NCBI GenBank assembly: GCA_038235385.1
Contig: JBBSTY010000007.1
Location: 1-53,114 of the forward strand
Source of the DNA: JBBSTY01 sp038235385
Lineage (GTDB): Bacteria > Actinomycetota > Acidimicrobiia > Acidimicrobiales > Acidimicrobilacustridaceae
Direction of reading: 5' to 3'
Length of the DNA: 53,114 nt
Shown: positions 33,856 to 42,815 of the stretch, piece after piece
How the letters are laid out: every line of letters begins with the position of its first letter
Position numbering within the stretch: position 1 is the first letter of the stretch
The notes under the pieces: model-generated
Told to the model about the DNA's origin: nothing
The model's database searches: none
What the model saw: only the letters and a program-made list of their open reading frames with translations
Position numbers and translations under genes: made by a program

Positions 33856-34623
33856 TCAGACCATCTCGTCCCAGCCCGAGACGGGCGGCGTGGGCGAGCG
33901 GAGCACGATGTCCTCGATGCCGACGCCGGGGTAGCCGAGGGCCGAGGCGTACAGGTCGGCGAGCAGGTGGGCGACGTCGGCGGTCGCCATGTACGACCGC
34001 TGCATCAGGCCGTGCTTGAACCACAGGTCGAGCGTCGGTCCCAGGACGTCACCGGTGAAGGCGTCGCCGAACTCGGTGGGTTGGGTGGCGCCGAGCATGA
34101 CGCACGAGAACCGCACCTCGGGGTGCTCGGTGCGCCAGGCACGGAGCGACTCGGTGACCGCCGCCTTGCTGGCGCCGTACGCGCCGAGGGCGGGCCGAGG
34201 TCGACCGACGGTCTCCGAGGACAGGACCGCGACGATGCCCTCGGGGCCGAGCGAGGGCACGGCGCTGGCGAGCACCCGCTGCACGCCGATGACGTTGGTC
34301 TCGAGCGTGTCGCGCCACGCGTCAGCACCGGTGTCGCGGAGGTGACCCAACGGCGCCACGCCGGCGGCGTAGAACACCAGGTCGAGGCGGCCGAGCGCGT
34401 CGACCGCGGCGGCGACGAGACGTTCGGGGTCGCCGTCGATGCGGACGTCGGCCGTCACACCGAAGCCGCCGCCGGCGTCGGCGATGATCTCGTCCAGACG
34501 CTCGCGGCGGCGGGCGGCCAGCACCACGTGGGCTCCGTCGCGGATGGCCCGTTCGGCGAACGCTCGGCCGACACCCGCCGAGGCGCCGACCACGAGGATG
34601 TTGCGACCGGCGAGGCTCGTCAT
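33856..34623 (-). CDS. Short-chain dehydrogenase/reductase
   Basis: A 255-residue SDR: LVVGASAGVGRAFAE cofactor motif with a following Arg pair (AARRRERL, NADP preference), YAAG in place of NNAG, VLSSETVG with the catalytic Ser, YGASK. ATG 34623 overlaps the stop of the acyl-CoA synthetase gene. Last gene of the seven-gene minus-strand catabolic operon; probably oxidises a hydroxy intermediate or reduces a keto group of the same substrate. Confidence 0.88.
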   Translation of the reverse strand: MTSLAGRNILVVGASAGVGRAFAERAIRDGAHVVLAARRRERLDEIIADAGGGFGVTADVRIDGDPERLVAAAVDALGRLDLVFYAAGVAPLGHLRDTGADAWRDTLETNVIGVQRVLASAVPSLGPEGIVAVLSSETVGRPRPALGAYGASKAAVTESLRAWRTEHPEVRFSCVMLGATQPTEFGDAFTGDVLGPTLDLWFKHGLMQRSYMATADVAHLLADLYASALGYPGVGIEDIVLRSPTPPVSGWDEMV

Positions 34624-36182
34624 GTCCTGGCTCCATCGGTTCCGGTGGCGATGCCGGCGACGAGCTCGTGGCCGAGCACCTTGCCCACCTCGTTGCGCGG
34701 GAGGGCGTCGATGGCCACGAAGCGCACCGGCACCTTGTAGGGCGCCAGGTGCTCGCGGCTGATCTCGGTGAGGGCCTCGGGATCGAGCGTCGTGCCCGGG
34801 GCGCCCACGACGAAGGCCCACGGGACCTCGCCGAGGCGATCGTCGGGAACCCCGACCACCGCCACGTCGGCGACCGACCGATGGAGGCGGAGCACCTCCT
34901 CGACCTCGCCGGGGTGCACCTTGAGGCCGCCGCGGTTGATCATCGAGGACACGCGCCCTTCGATCCACACGAACCCGTCGGCGTCGACGCGGCCGATGTC
35001 GCCGGTGCGGAACCAGCCGTCCGGGCTGAGGCGATCGCCGAGGTCGCCGCCGTCCGCGTAGCCGGCGCTCAACGCCGGGGTCAGGACCCACAGCTCACCG
35101 GACGAGTCGGGGCCGACGTCGTTGCCCTCGTCGTCGACGGCGCGGACCCGGACCCCGTCGTGGGGCCGACCGACCGATCCGAGCTTGTCCTCGCCGTGCT
35201 CGCGCGAGTCGGCCGCGTTCCAGCCGATGATCTCGCCGCCGATCTCGGTCTGGCCGTAGCTGTTGAGCACGGCGATGCCGAAGCGATCCTTGAACCGCCT
35301 GGCCTGGAGCGGCGAGAGCGGGGCGGTGATGCTGCGGACGAATCGGAGCGGCACCAGATCGTCGATGCGGTCGTCGTCGACCAGCATGGTCATGGCCGCC
35401 GGCGGCAGCACGGTGGAGCGCAGCCCGAAGCGCTTGACCATCACCACGAACTCGGTGGGGTCGAAGCCGTCGAGGATGATGACCGGGGCACCGACCCGCA
35501 TCGCGAAGAGGACGTTGTAGATCCCCGCCCAGAGCGACAGGGACACGGGGATCAGGTTCGGCATCGGCGCCCTGGCCACCCCGGCACCGGCACCGTCACC
35601 GGCGCGGGCGCCCTCGGCCGGCTTCGCCGGACCTCGCAGCTTGGCGATGACGCCGTCGAGCAGCGTGAGCACGCCCGAGTGCAGGAGCAGGACCGGCTTC
35701 GGGCGCCCCGTCGTCCCGGAGGTGAACTGGACGAGGGCGACGTCGGGACCGTGACGCCGGTCGGTCGTTCCCGCACCTGTACCAGTACCAGTACCTGTAC
35801 CTGACACCGCGGTGAGCGGGTCGCCCGTGAGCACGACCGGCAGCTCGAAGCGGTGGGCCCGATCCGGGGTGGTGACGACGACCGAGGGTTCGACCGTCGC
35901 CAGCACGTGGGCGACCTCGTCGTCGGTGAGGCGCGGGTTGAGCGGGACGTAGACCCCACCGGCCAGCCACACCCCGAACAGGGTGGCCACGACGTCGACG
36001 CCGTTCCCCAACATCACGCCGACCGCCGTGCCCGGCTCGACGCCGGCCGCGGTGAGCGCGGCCGCCATCGAGGTGGCCAGGTCTCGGACGTCGCGCCGGC
36101 TCCACGATCGGTCGCCGGCGTGCACCAGCGGCGCAGCGGCCGGACCCGCGTCATCGGCGAGGAGCAGGTCGGTGAGGCTCAC
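34620..36182 (-). CDS. Acyl-CoA synthetase (AMP-forming)
   Basis: A 520-residue ANL ligase. VQFTSGTTGRPKPVLLLH is the P-loop motif (Lys of the usual PKG is kept, Gly replaced by Pro), followed by LNSYGQTEIGG, WFRTGDIGRVDADGFVWIEGR and the catalytic Lys in LPRNEVGKVLGHEL. A Gly-Thr repeat (about residues 127-136) comes from a GTACC-type hexamer repeat at 35775-35804. GTG 36182 overlaps the stop of the upstream crotonase gene. It is a plausible acetylation target of the nearby Pat-like enzyme. Confidence 0.9.
   Translation of the reverse strand: MSLTDLLLADDAGPAAAPLVHAGDRSWSRRDVRDLATSMAAALTAAGVEPGTAVGVMLGNGVDVVATLFGVWLAGGVYVPLNPRLTDDEVAHVLATVEPSVVVTTPDRAHRFELPVVLTGDPLTAVSGTGTGTGTGAGTTDRRHGPDVALVQFTSGTTGRPKPVLLLHSGVLTLLDGVIAKLRGPAKPAEGARAGDGAGAGVARAPMPNLIPVSLSLWAGIYNVLFAMRVGAPVIILDGFDPTEFVVMVKRFGLRSTVLPPAAMTMLVDDDRIDDLVPLRFVRSITAPLSPLQARRFKDRFGIAVLNSYGQTEIGGEIIGWNAADSREHGEDKLGSVGRPHDGVRVRAVDDEGNDVGPDSSGELWVLTPALSAGYADGGDLGDRLSPDGWFRTGDIGRVDADGFVWIEGRVSSMINRGGLKVHPGEVEEVLRLHRSVADVAVVGVPDDRLGEVPWAFVVGAPGTTLDPEALTEISREHLAPYKVPVRFVAIDALPRNEVGKVLGHELVAGIATGTDGART
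35775..35804. repeat. Hexanucleotide repeat, five units, in-frame
   Basis: ACCTGT / ACCAGT / ACCAGT / ACCTGT / ACCTGA in tandem, read on the minus strand as Gly-Thr dipeptides in the acyl-CoA synthetase. It falls in a loop before the ATP-binding motif, so length changes would keep the frame and probably be tolerated. Confidence 0.85.
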
Positions 36183-37030
36183 GTGTCCGTGTCCGTGTCC
36201 GCCGCGTCGTCCTCGTGCCCGGTTCCGGTCATCTCGGCCCAGTTCGCCGCTCGCTTCTCGGTGAACGCGAGTGGCCCCTCGGTCTGGTCGGGATGGCCCC
36301 ACATCGACACCAGCTCGGCCGCCCCCTGCTTGCAGGCGTCGGTGAGCCCGAGCTCGAGCGCGCCCCACAGCGCTCGCTTGGTGGCGGCCATGGCGGCCGG
36401 GGAGTTCTGGGCGATCTTCTCGGCCAGCGCCTGGGCCTCGTCGCGCAGCCGCTCGGGCGGATCGACGACCTGGCTCACCATGCCCAGCTCGTAGGCCCGC
36501 TGCGCGCTCATCCGCTCGTGACGACCGACGAGGGCCATGCGCATCACGGCCTCGACCGGCATCTTGCGCATCAGGCCGATGGCCTCGATCGACACGACCT
36601 GGCCGACCGAGACGTGCGGGTCGAAGAACTGCGCGTCCGAGGCGGCGAGCACGATGTCGGCGTCGGCCACCCAGTGGAAGGCGCCACCGGCGCAGAGGCC
36701 GTTGACGGCCGTGATCACCGGCTTCCACACCCGGTTGTGCCACGACGTGAAGCGGAGGTCGAAGTTCTCCATGGACTCGCGGTAGCGCTCCATGCCGACG
36801 CCGTCGCTGGCGATCTCGGCGACGTCGACGCCGGTCTGGAAGGCGCGGCCCTCGCCCGTGTGCACGATGACGCGCACGTCGGTGTCGGCGTCGAGCTCCT
36901 TCCACGCCCGCTCGAACTCGTCGCGCATGCCGTTGTTCATGGCGTTCAGCTGGTCGGGTCGGTTGTTGATCAGCCAGCCGACGGGTCCGTGGCGCTCCAC
37001 CTTCACGAAGTCATAGGACGAGAACGTCAT
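36179..37030 (-). CDS. Enoyl-CoA hydratase/isomerase family protein (copy A)
   Basis: A 283-residue crotonase. The oxyanion-hole segments are GRAFQTGVDVAEI (instead of the common FxAGADL) and AVNGLCAGGAFHWVADADIVLA. PHVSVGQVVSIEAIGL covers the catalytic-loop region, lacking the paired Glu residues of true hydratases, so isomerase, hydrolase or lyase chemistry is possible. The C-terminus ends in TDTDT, from a hexamer repeat. It is a tandem paralogue of copy B with a near-identical segment at the 3' end. ATG 37030 overlaps copy B's stop. Confidence 0.9.
   Translation of the reverse strand: MTFSSYDFVKVERHGPVGWLINNRPDQLNAMNNGMRDEFERAWKELDADTDVRVIVHTGEGRAFQTGVDVAEIASDGVGMERYRESMENFDLRFTSWHNRVWKPVITAVNGLCAGGAFHWVADADIVLAASDAQFFDPHVSVGQVVSIEAIGLMRKMPVEAVMRMALVGRHERMSAQRAYELGMVSQVVDPPERLRDEAQALAEKIAQNSPAAMAATKRALWGALELGLTDACKQGAAELVSMWGHPDQTEGPLAFTEKRAANWAEMTGTGHEDDAADTDTDT
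36260..36442. repeat. 183-bp near-identical segment shared with 37099-37281
   Basis: The two segments lie 839 bp apart in direct orientation within the tandem crotonase genes and differ at about nine positions (~95% identity), clearly higher than the rest of the paired genes. The abrupt change suggests gene conversion or selection on this region. Confidence 0.85.
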
Positions 37031-37860
37031 GGCCGGCCTTCTCCTGATGAAGCGGGACCGGCACCGGTGATCGGTGTCCAGTCGGGGGTGCGCCTGTCGG
37101 TGAACGCGAGCGGTCCCTCGGTCTGGTCGGGGTGACCCCACATCGAGACCAGCTCGGCGGCCCCCTGCTTGCAGGCGTCGGTGAGCCCGAGCTCGAGCGC
37201 GCCCCACAGGGCCCGCTTGGTGGCGGCCATGGCGGCGGGGGAGTTCTGGGCGATCTTCTCGGCCAGCGCCTGGGCCTCGTCTCGGAGGGTGTCGGGCGGG
37301 TCGACGATCTGGCTGATCATGCCCAGCTCGTACGCGCGTTGCGCGGTGATGCGCTCGTGACGCCCGACGAGCGCCATGCGCAGCACCGCCTCGACGGGCA
37401 TCTTGGCGGCGAGGCCGACGACCTCGTAGGCGCTGACCTGGCCCACCGACACGTGGGGATCGAGGAAGGTCGCGTCCGATGCGGCGATCACGATGTCGGC
37501 GTCGGTCACGAAGTGCAGCCCGCCACCGGCGCACACGCCGTTCACCGCGCAGATGACCGGCTTCCAGACCCGGTTGTGCCAGGCGGTGAGCTCGAGGGTG
37601 GCATCGCGCGTGCGGCGGCTCTGCTCGCGCATGGCACCTCGATCCCGACTCATCTGCACGACGTCGACGCCGGTCTGGAAGGCCCTCCCGTTGCCGGTGT
37701 TGACGATGACCCGCACCTCGGGGTCGGCATCGAGCTCGCGCCACGCCTCGGCCAGCTCCCCGAGCATGGTGGCGTCCATGGCGTTGGCCGACGCGGGGCG
37801 GTCGAAGATCAACCAGCCGACGGCACCGCGCCGCTCGACGACGAGCGTCTCGTAGGTCAC
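37027..37860 (-). CDS. Enoyl-CoA hydratase/isomerase family protein (copy B)
   Basis: A 277-residue crotonase paralogous to copy A: GRAFQTGVDVVQM, AVNGVCAGGGLHFVTDADIVIA, PHVSVGQVSAYEVVGL. About 60 consecutive residues beginning RDEAQALAEKIAQNSPAAMA are identical to copy A, while the N-terminal half is much more diverged. Both may act as a heteromer or on successive double bonds. GTG 37860; 19 bp after the acyl-CoA dehydrogenase gene. Confidence 0.9.
   Translation of the reverse strand: MTYETLVVERRGAVGWLIFDRPASANAMDATMLGELAEAWRELDADPEVRVIVNTGNGRAFQTGVDVVQMSRDRGAMREQSRRTRDATLELTAWHNRVWKPVICAVNGVCAGGGLHFVTDADIVIAASDATFLDPHVSVGQVSAYEVVGLAAKMPVEAVLRMALVGRHERITAQRAYELGMISQIVDPPDTLRDEAQALAEKIAQNSPAAMAATKRALWGALELGLTDACKQGAAELVSMWGHPDQTEGPLAFTDRRTPDWTPITGAGPASSGEGRP
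37099..37281. repeat. 183-bp near-identical segment shared with 36260-36442
   Basis: Partner of the segment in copy A; codes for the identical C-terminal block of the crotonase paralogues. Confidence 0.85.
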
Positions 37861-37879
37861 GCGACTGATCCCACGCTGG

Positions 37880-39166
37880 TCACCGGGGGACGTCTCGCCA
37901 CGCGGCGTCGAGGTACGGATCGGGTTCGCGTGGCAGACGGAGCACCCGCTCGGCGACGATGTTCTTGTTGATCTCGGTGGTGCCGCCCTCGATGGTGTTG
38001 GCTCGGCTGCGCAGCATGCCGCTCACCGCGTAGGGGAGCGACGCCGCGTACCGCTCGTACCCGCTGACAGCGGGGTCGAGCTCGGTGGGGGTGTCCCAGG
38101 CCTGCCCGGCCGGTCCGGCCAGATCGGTGGCGATGAGCTGGATGCGCTGGTGGCGCGCACCCTGGTGGACCTTGCCGATCGAGCTCTCCGGTCCGGGTGA
38201 GCGGCCGGCCTTGAGCCCGGCCCGAACCCGCTGGTTGGTCCACGCCCGGACGCGCTCCTCGGTGTGCACCGCCATGAGCTCCTGGCGAACGACGGGGTCG
38301 TCCCAGGCGCCCGTCGTCCGAGCCGTGCGGATGAGCCGGTCGGTGCCCGACCCGCCGATGCGGTCGACGCCGCCCGATCCCGACCCCGACACCATCTGCC
38401 GCTCGCCCGAGAGGGTGGCGTTGGCGACCTTCCACCCGTCGCCCACCGCGCCGACCCGCTGTGCGTCGGGGATGCGAGCGGCATCGAGGTACACCTCGTT
38501 GAAGTCGATCTCGCCGGTGATGTGGGGCAGGGCTCGGACGTCGACCCCGGGTTGGTGGAGCCCGGCGAGGAAGTAGGTGATGCCCCGGCGCTTGGTGGCC
38601 GTCGGGTCGGTGCGAGCGAGCAGGACCCCGAAGTCGGCGAGGTGGGCCCACGTGGTCCAGACCTTCTGTCCGGTGACGACCCACTCGTCGCCGTCGAGCT
38701 CGGCGCGGGTGGCGAGCGAGGCGAGGTCGCTGCCTGCGCCCGGTTCGCTGAACAGCTGGCACCACACCTCGTCGTTGCGCACGATCGGCGGGAGGTAGCG
38801 CAGCCGCTGCTCCTCGGTGCCGTGGGCGAACAGCGCCGGCGCGGCGAGGTTGAGTCCGAGCGGGTTGAGCCTCCCCAGGTTGAACGGTGCCAGGACGACC
38901 TCGACGGCACGTGCCACCTCCGGGCGCAGGTCGAGACCGCCGTAGGCGACCGGCCACGTGGACGCCACCAGGCCGGAGGAGCCGAACACCGGGTACCAGT
39001 CCTCGTACTCGGCCCGTGATCGCACCTCGCGGATCGCGGCCGCGCCACCTCGCGCCGCCGCCTCTCGCCACGCACCGGGCACGTTGGCCTCGACCCAGCC
39101 CGCGGCGATGGTCGCGGCGTCGTCGGGTGAGGTGGTCGGGTCGATGGCGATGCGATCGATGGTCAT
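37880..39166 (-). CDS. Acyl-CoA dehydrogenase
   Basis: 428 residues. Core motifs: WCQLFSEPGAGSDLASL, WVVTGQKVWTTWAHLADFGVLLARTD (FAD/substrate contacts) and the C-terminal SRANTIEGGTTEINKNIVAERVL. The Glu in IEGGTTEI is near the position of the family's C-terminal contacts. FadE-type enzymes like this, often heterotetrameric in actinobacteria, desaturate sterol side chains or other branched acyl-CoA. ATG 39166 overlaps the stop of the next upstream crotonase. Single-gene homotetramer or partner elsewhere; no second fadE adjacent. Confidence 0.92.
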   Translation of the reverse strand: MTIDRIAIDPTTSPDDAATIAAGWVEANVPGAWREAAARGGAAAIREVRSRAEYEDWYPVFGSSGLVASTWPVAYGGLDLRPEVARAVEVVLAPFNLGRLNPLGLNLAAPALFAHGTEEQRLRYLPPIVRNDEVWCQLFSEPGAGSDLASLATRAELDGDEWVVTGQKVWTTWAHLADFGVLLARTDPTATKRRGITYFLAGLHQPGVDVRALPHITGEIDFNEVYLDAARIPDAQRVGAVGDGWKVANATLSGERQMVSGSGSGGVDRIGGSGTDRLIRTARTTGAWDDPVVRQELMAVHTEERVRAWTNQRVRAGLKAGRSPGPESSIGKVHQGARHQRIQLIATDLAGPAGQAWDTPTELDPAVSGYERYAASLPYAVSGMLRSRANTIEGGTTEINKNIVAERVLRLPREPDPYLDAAWRDVPR

Positions 39167-39987
39167 CGACCCCGGAACTCCGGTGGCCGCTTGTCGCGGA
39201 ACGCGGCGAGCCCCTCGCGGAAGTCCTCGCTGCGCGAGGACAGCTCGAGCGCCAGCGCCTCGTGGTGGAGCTGGCCGACGAGCGTCTCGTCGTGCGAGGC
39301 CCGCAGCAGCCACTTGGTGAGGCCGACGGCGACCGTCGGTGCCGAGGCGAGCTGCTCGACGAGCAGGTCGGTGGCGGGGTCGAGCTGGTCGAGCGGCACC
39401 GCTCGGTGGACGATGCCCCAGTCGGCGGCCTCGGCACCGTCGAGGGCCCGTCCGAGCAGCAGCAGCTCCCGGGCCCGGGCCATGCCCACGACGCGCGGCA
39501 GCAACCACGTCGCTCCGCTGTCGGGGGTGAACCCCCGCTCGGTGAACGGCTCCCAGAATCGGGCGTCGGACGCGGCGACGGTGAAGTCGGCGGCGAGGGC
39601 GATCTGGAAGCCGATGCCGGCGGCCCAGCCGCGCACCTGGCAGACCACCGGGGTCTGGACGTCCACCAGCAGCGGGATGAGCCGGTGGGCGAGCGATGGC
39701 ACCCGCCGCTGGATGCTGCCGACCCGGGGTCGTCGCGGCTCGGCGCTGTCCGGACCGGACTGGTTGCGGGCCACGATGTCGGCACCGGCGCAGAAGTGGT
39801 CGCCGGCGCCGCGGATGACGATCACCCGCACCGCGTCGTCGCGCCCGGCGCGGTCGACGGCTTCGATGAGCCCGAGGGTCATGGTGTCGTCGAGCGCGTT
39901 GCGCTTGGCCGGCCGGTCGAGGACGAGGTGCAGCGTGGCGTCGTCGAGGGTCGCGCCCAGACCGTCGACCGATCCGTAGTCGGTCAT
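39163..39987 (-). CDS. Enoyl-CoA hydratase/isomerase family protein (third)
   Basis: A 274-residue crotonase with the usual FCAGADI and VRGWAAGIGFQIALAADFTVAA oxyanion-hole segments, and FTERGFTPDSGATWLLPRVVG with the acidic positions expected for a hydratase. It is only distantly related to copies A and B. ATG 39987 overlaps the stop of the MaoC-like gene (ATGA). It probably hydrates the enoyl-CoA made by the adjacent dehydrogenase. Confidence 0.92.
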   Translation of the reverse strand: MTDYGSVDGLGATLDDATLHLVLDRPAKRNALDDTMTLGLIEAVDRAGRDDAVRVIVIRGAGDHFCAGADIVARNQSGPDSAEPRRPRVGSIQRRVPSLAHRLIPLLVDVQTPVVCQVRGWAAGIGFQIALAADFTVAASDARFWEPFTERGFTPDSGATWLLPRVVGMARARELLLLGRALDGAEAADWGIVHRAVPLDQLDPATDLLVEQLASAPTVAVGLTKWLLRASHDETLVGQLHHEALALELSSRSEDFREGLAAFRDKRPPEFRGR

Positions 39988-41255
39988 GCGCCGCCGCCCC
40001 TGGTCCCCGTCACGAAGTCCGATGCGATCACATCGAGCGCCTGTTGCAGATCGGTGGCGCCGCCGGGCGGGTCCGGGAGCCGAACCGGTCCGTGCTCGCG
40101 GCTCGCCAGCAGCACCGTGGCGTGTCCGGGGGTCGTGACCTCGTCGCGCTGGTTGTGCACGGTGAGGTCGAGGTCCACGGCCGGCCGGTCGCCGTCGGCC
40201 AGGTAGCGACGGGTGACCGAGCCCGTGAGCCACTGGGTGTCGCCGACGTAGTTGAACGACCGGAACTCGCAGTCCAGCTTCCAGAGCCAGGCGTCGTCGC
40301 CCATCCAGTCGGTGCACAGGTGGATCAGCCAGGTCTCGCGCATGCGGCCGTAGTCGAAGGTGGTGGGGTTGCCCGAGCGGCGGGCGAACTCGGGGTCCCA
40401 GTGCACGCGTTGCATCACGTCGGGCACCCCCTGGTCGTCGCGGTGGTAGAAGCGGGGCACGCGCCGGCGGTTGGCGGCGCCGAGGCGCAGGGGAGCCACG
40501 CCGTAGAGACCCATGCCCATGCCGACGTGCCAACACACCATGTCGGTGACGGTGAGCGGTCCCTTCACCATCGGGCCCACGGTGTCTCCCTCGTTCACGT
40601 CCTCCCACCAGCGGGGCTCGGCTCCACGGGGACCCTCGGAGGCGTACTGCGCGTCGATCCGCTCGATGTCGGCGTCGTCGTAGCGGGCCGGCTCGATGGC
40701 GTCGTACTTCTTGGCCTGGCGCGCCTTGGCCCGCTCGGTGCGGATCATCAGCTTGTACTGGGCCGACAGCAGCGGGCCGTCGTGCTCGCGGAACACCTGG
40801 CCGGTCCACTCGTGCACGGCACGCTCGGCGAACTCACTCGGCTTGTCGAGCGCGCCGACGAGCGCGTTGCGCCGGGCGATGGTGCGGCCCGGACGAAGCG
40901 GCGCCCACCACTCGCGGGCGCTGGCCGAGTAGAACGCGTGCACGCCGCGCAGCGGGTCGCCCTTCAGCAGCTCGCGTTCGTCGGCGGAGAGCTCGGTGAC
41001 CTCGTCCTCACCGATCAACGTGTCGCCGCCCACCAGGACGGGCGTGGCGATGGGGCCGCCCCAGACGGTCGCCGCCCCGTACCCGGGATCGGTGAACAGC
41101 GGGTTGTCGTCGCCGTAGGCGTTGGCCACGTGGCGGAAGGCGTCGAGGTCGGGGCACCGGTAGTGCGGCGGCACTGGGTGCGGCTCGGCGACGCCGATGC
41201 GGGCCCGCAGGCGTTCGATCGCCTCGTCGGTGATGCCGGCGCGCTCGCGTTCCAT
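39984..41255 (-). CDS. MaoC-like double-hotdog acyl dehydratase
   Basis: 423 residues. Two hotdog-like halves: an N-terminal half with YGDDNPLFTDPGYGAATVWGGPIATP (FAS1_DH/MaoC N-terminal pattern; DNPLxxD) and a C-terminal half with FDYGRMRETWLIHLCTDWMGDDAW and YVGDTQWLTGSVTRRY. A segment of 100 residues between them is Asp/Glu/Arg-rich. Probably hydrates or dehydrates a bulky enoyl-CoA. It is the first gene of the minus-strand operon; ATG 41255 has an AAGGGG Shine-Dalgarno. Confidence 0.8.
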   Translation of the reverse strand: MERERAGITDEAIERLRARIGVAEPHPVPPHYRCPDLDAFRHVANAYGDDNPLFTDPGYGAATVWGGPIATPVLVGGDTLIGEDEVTELSADERELLKGDPLRGVHAFYSASAREWWAPLRPGRTIARRNALVGALDKPSEFAERAVHEWTGQVFREHDGPLLSAQYKLMIRTERAKARQAKKYDAIEPARYDDADIERIDAQYASEGPRGAEPRWWEDVNEGDTVGPMVKGPLTVTDMVCWHVGMGMGLYGVAPLRLGAANRRRVPRFYHRDDQGVPDVMQRVHWDPEFARRSGNPTTFDYGRMRETWLIHLCTDWMGDDAWLWKLDCEFRSFNYVGDTQWLTGSVTRRYLADGDRPAVDLDLTVHNQRDEVTTPGHATVLLASREHGPVRLPDPPGGATDLQQALDVIASDFVTGTRGGGA

Positions 41256-41330
41256 GGTCCTGGTTCCCCTTGCCCCTCGATCGTCGCGGCCGTTTCGGGT
41301 CCGTGCCGTCGGAGCAGTATTGCACGCGAA

Positions 41331-41344
41331 TGAACCGTGGTTCA
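41331..41344. promoter_or_regulatory. Palindromic operator candidate 1 (GAAC-N4-GTTC)
   Basis: TGAACC-GT-GGTTCA is a perfect inverted repeat in the divergent region between the two catabolic operons, 76 bp before the MaoC-like start. It contains the core GAAC-N4-GTTC shared with a second site at 41441-41452. Confidence 0.6.
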
Positions 41345-41440
41345 GGTACGAGTGGTTGGGCGCACGGCGCGAGGACGCCCGCTCGGAGGGCGCGTCGGAG
41401 CGGGCGGGTTCGCTCCGCACTGCTCGTCGTTCAGAATTAC

Positions 41441-41452
41441 GAACTAGGGTTC
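41441..41452. promoter_or_regulatory. Palindromic operator candidate 2 (GAAC-N4-GTTC)
   Basis: GAAC-TAGG-GTTC, 42 bp upstream of the amidohydrolase start; a further GTTC at 41429-41432 gives GTTC-N8-GAAC with its left arm. The site sits in the most A/T-rich part of the region, so it probably overlaps the promoter. Confidence 0.55.
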
Positions 41453-41493
41453 AAACACGGCGGCCAGCTGTCCGCCGACCCGGGGAGGGCACC

Positions 41494-42774
41494 ATGCACG
41501 CAGACGATCTGATCCTCATCAGCGTCGACGATCACCTGGTCGAGCCGCCGACCCTGTTCGATGCGCACATCCCGGACCGGTACCGGGACCGGGCGCCCAA
41601 GGTCATCACGACCAGGGACGGCTCCGACGTGTGGAGCTTCGAGGGCTCGAAGATCCCCAACATCGGGCTGAACGCCGTGGCCGGCCGGCCCAAGGAGGAG
41701 TACGGCATCGAACCCACGGCGTTCGACGAGATCCGGCCGGGCTGCTGGAACATCGACGAGCGCATCAAGGACATGAACGCCGGCGGGGTGCTGGGTTCGA
41801 TGAACTTCCCCTCGTTCCCGGGCTTCAGCGGCCGCCTCTTCGCCGCCATCGACGACAAGGACCTGGCCCTGGCGGTCATCCAGGCCTACAACGACTGGCA
41901 CGTCGACGAGTGGTGCGGCGCGTACCCGGGTCGCATGATCCCGATGGGTCTGCCGGTGCTCTGGGACGCCGAGCTCGCCGCCGCCGAGGTGCGCCGCCTG
42001 GCGAAGAAGGGCGTGCACTCCATGACCTTCACCGAGAACCCGGCGACGCTCGGCTACCCCAGCTTCCACAGCGAATCGTGGGACCCGCTGTGGAAGGCGC
42101 TCTCGGAGGAGGACGTCGTGCTGTCGATCCACCTCGGCTCGTCCGGGCAGCTCGCGGTCACCGCGCCCGATGCCCCCATCGACGTCATGATCACGCTCCA
42201 GCCGATGAACATCTGCGCCGCCGCCGCCGACCTGCTGTGGTCGCGGGTCATCAAGGAGTTCCCCGACCTGCGCATCGCGCTGTCCGAGGGGGGAACGGGC
42301 TGGGTCCCGTACTTCATCGACCGCCTCGACCGCACCTACGACATGCACCACCTCTGGACCGGTCAGGACTTCGGCGACAAGCTCCCGAGCGAGGTGTTCC
42401 GCGAGCGCTTCCTCACCTGCTTCATCGCCGATCCGGTGGGCATCGAGCTGCGCGACAAGATCGGGATCGACAACATCGCGTGGGAGTGCGACTACCCCCA
42501 CTCGGACTCGTCGTGGCCGCACGCCCCCGAGGAGCTGGCCCGCGTCGCGGCCGATGTCGACGACGCCGACCTCAACAAGATCAGCTTCGAGAACGCCGCC
42601 CGCTGGTACTCGTTCGACCCCTTCGCCCATCGGTCCCGCGAGCAGTGCACGGTCGGTGCGTTGCGGGCCGAGGCCGAGGGTCACGACGTCACCACCAAGG
42701 CCTACGACAAGGGCCGCTTCACCAAGCAGATCGGCGCGGATCTGGGCAAGCTGGCCGAGCAGGCCACCGCCTAG
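41494..42774 (+). CDS. Amidohydrolase-family (amidohydro_2) metal-dependent hydrolase
   Basis: 426 residues, TIM-barrel. The metal motif at the N-terminus is ISVDDHLVEPP (DxH type). Later ligands: SIHLGSSG, ALSEGGTGWVPYFIDRLDRTY, and the Asp in WECDYPHSDSSWPHAP. This matches the ACMS-decarboxylase/gamma-resorcylate-decarboxylase-like group of actinobacterial proteins found in catabolic clusters. Hydrolase or decarboxylase; substrate unknown. ATG 41494 follows a GGGGAGGG Shine-Dalgarno. First gene of the plus operon. Confidence 0.88.
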   Translation: MHADDLILISVDDHLVEPPTLFDAHIPDRYRDRAPKVITTRDGSDVWSFEGSKIPNIGLNAVAGRPKEEYGIEPTAFDEIRPGCWNIDERIKDMNAGGVLGSMNFPSFPGFSGRLFAAIDDKDLALAVIQAYNDWHVDEWCGAYPGRMIPMGLPVLWDAELAAAEVRRLAKKGVHSMTFTENPATLGYPSFHSESWDPLWKALSEEDVVLSIHLGSSGQLAVTAPDAPIDVMITLQPMNICAAAADLLWSRVIKEFPDLRIALSEGGTGWVPYFIDRLDRTYDMHHLWTGQDFGDKLPSEVFRERFLTCFIADPVGIELRDKIGIDNIAWECDYPHSDSSWPHAPEELARVAADVDDADLNKISFENAARWYSFDPFAHRSREQCTVGALRAEAEGHDVTTKAYDKGRFTKQIGADLGKLAEQATA

Positions 42775-42815
42775 GGAAGCGGGCGGACGATCGGACCGAG
42801 AGGACGAGGACGAAG

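Noticed and set aside
41331..41344. TGAACCGTGGTTCA as a KstR site
   Set aside because: KstR needs AAC-N2-GTT; here the arms are separated by four bases, so a different regulator is more likely.
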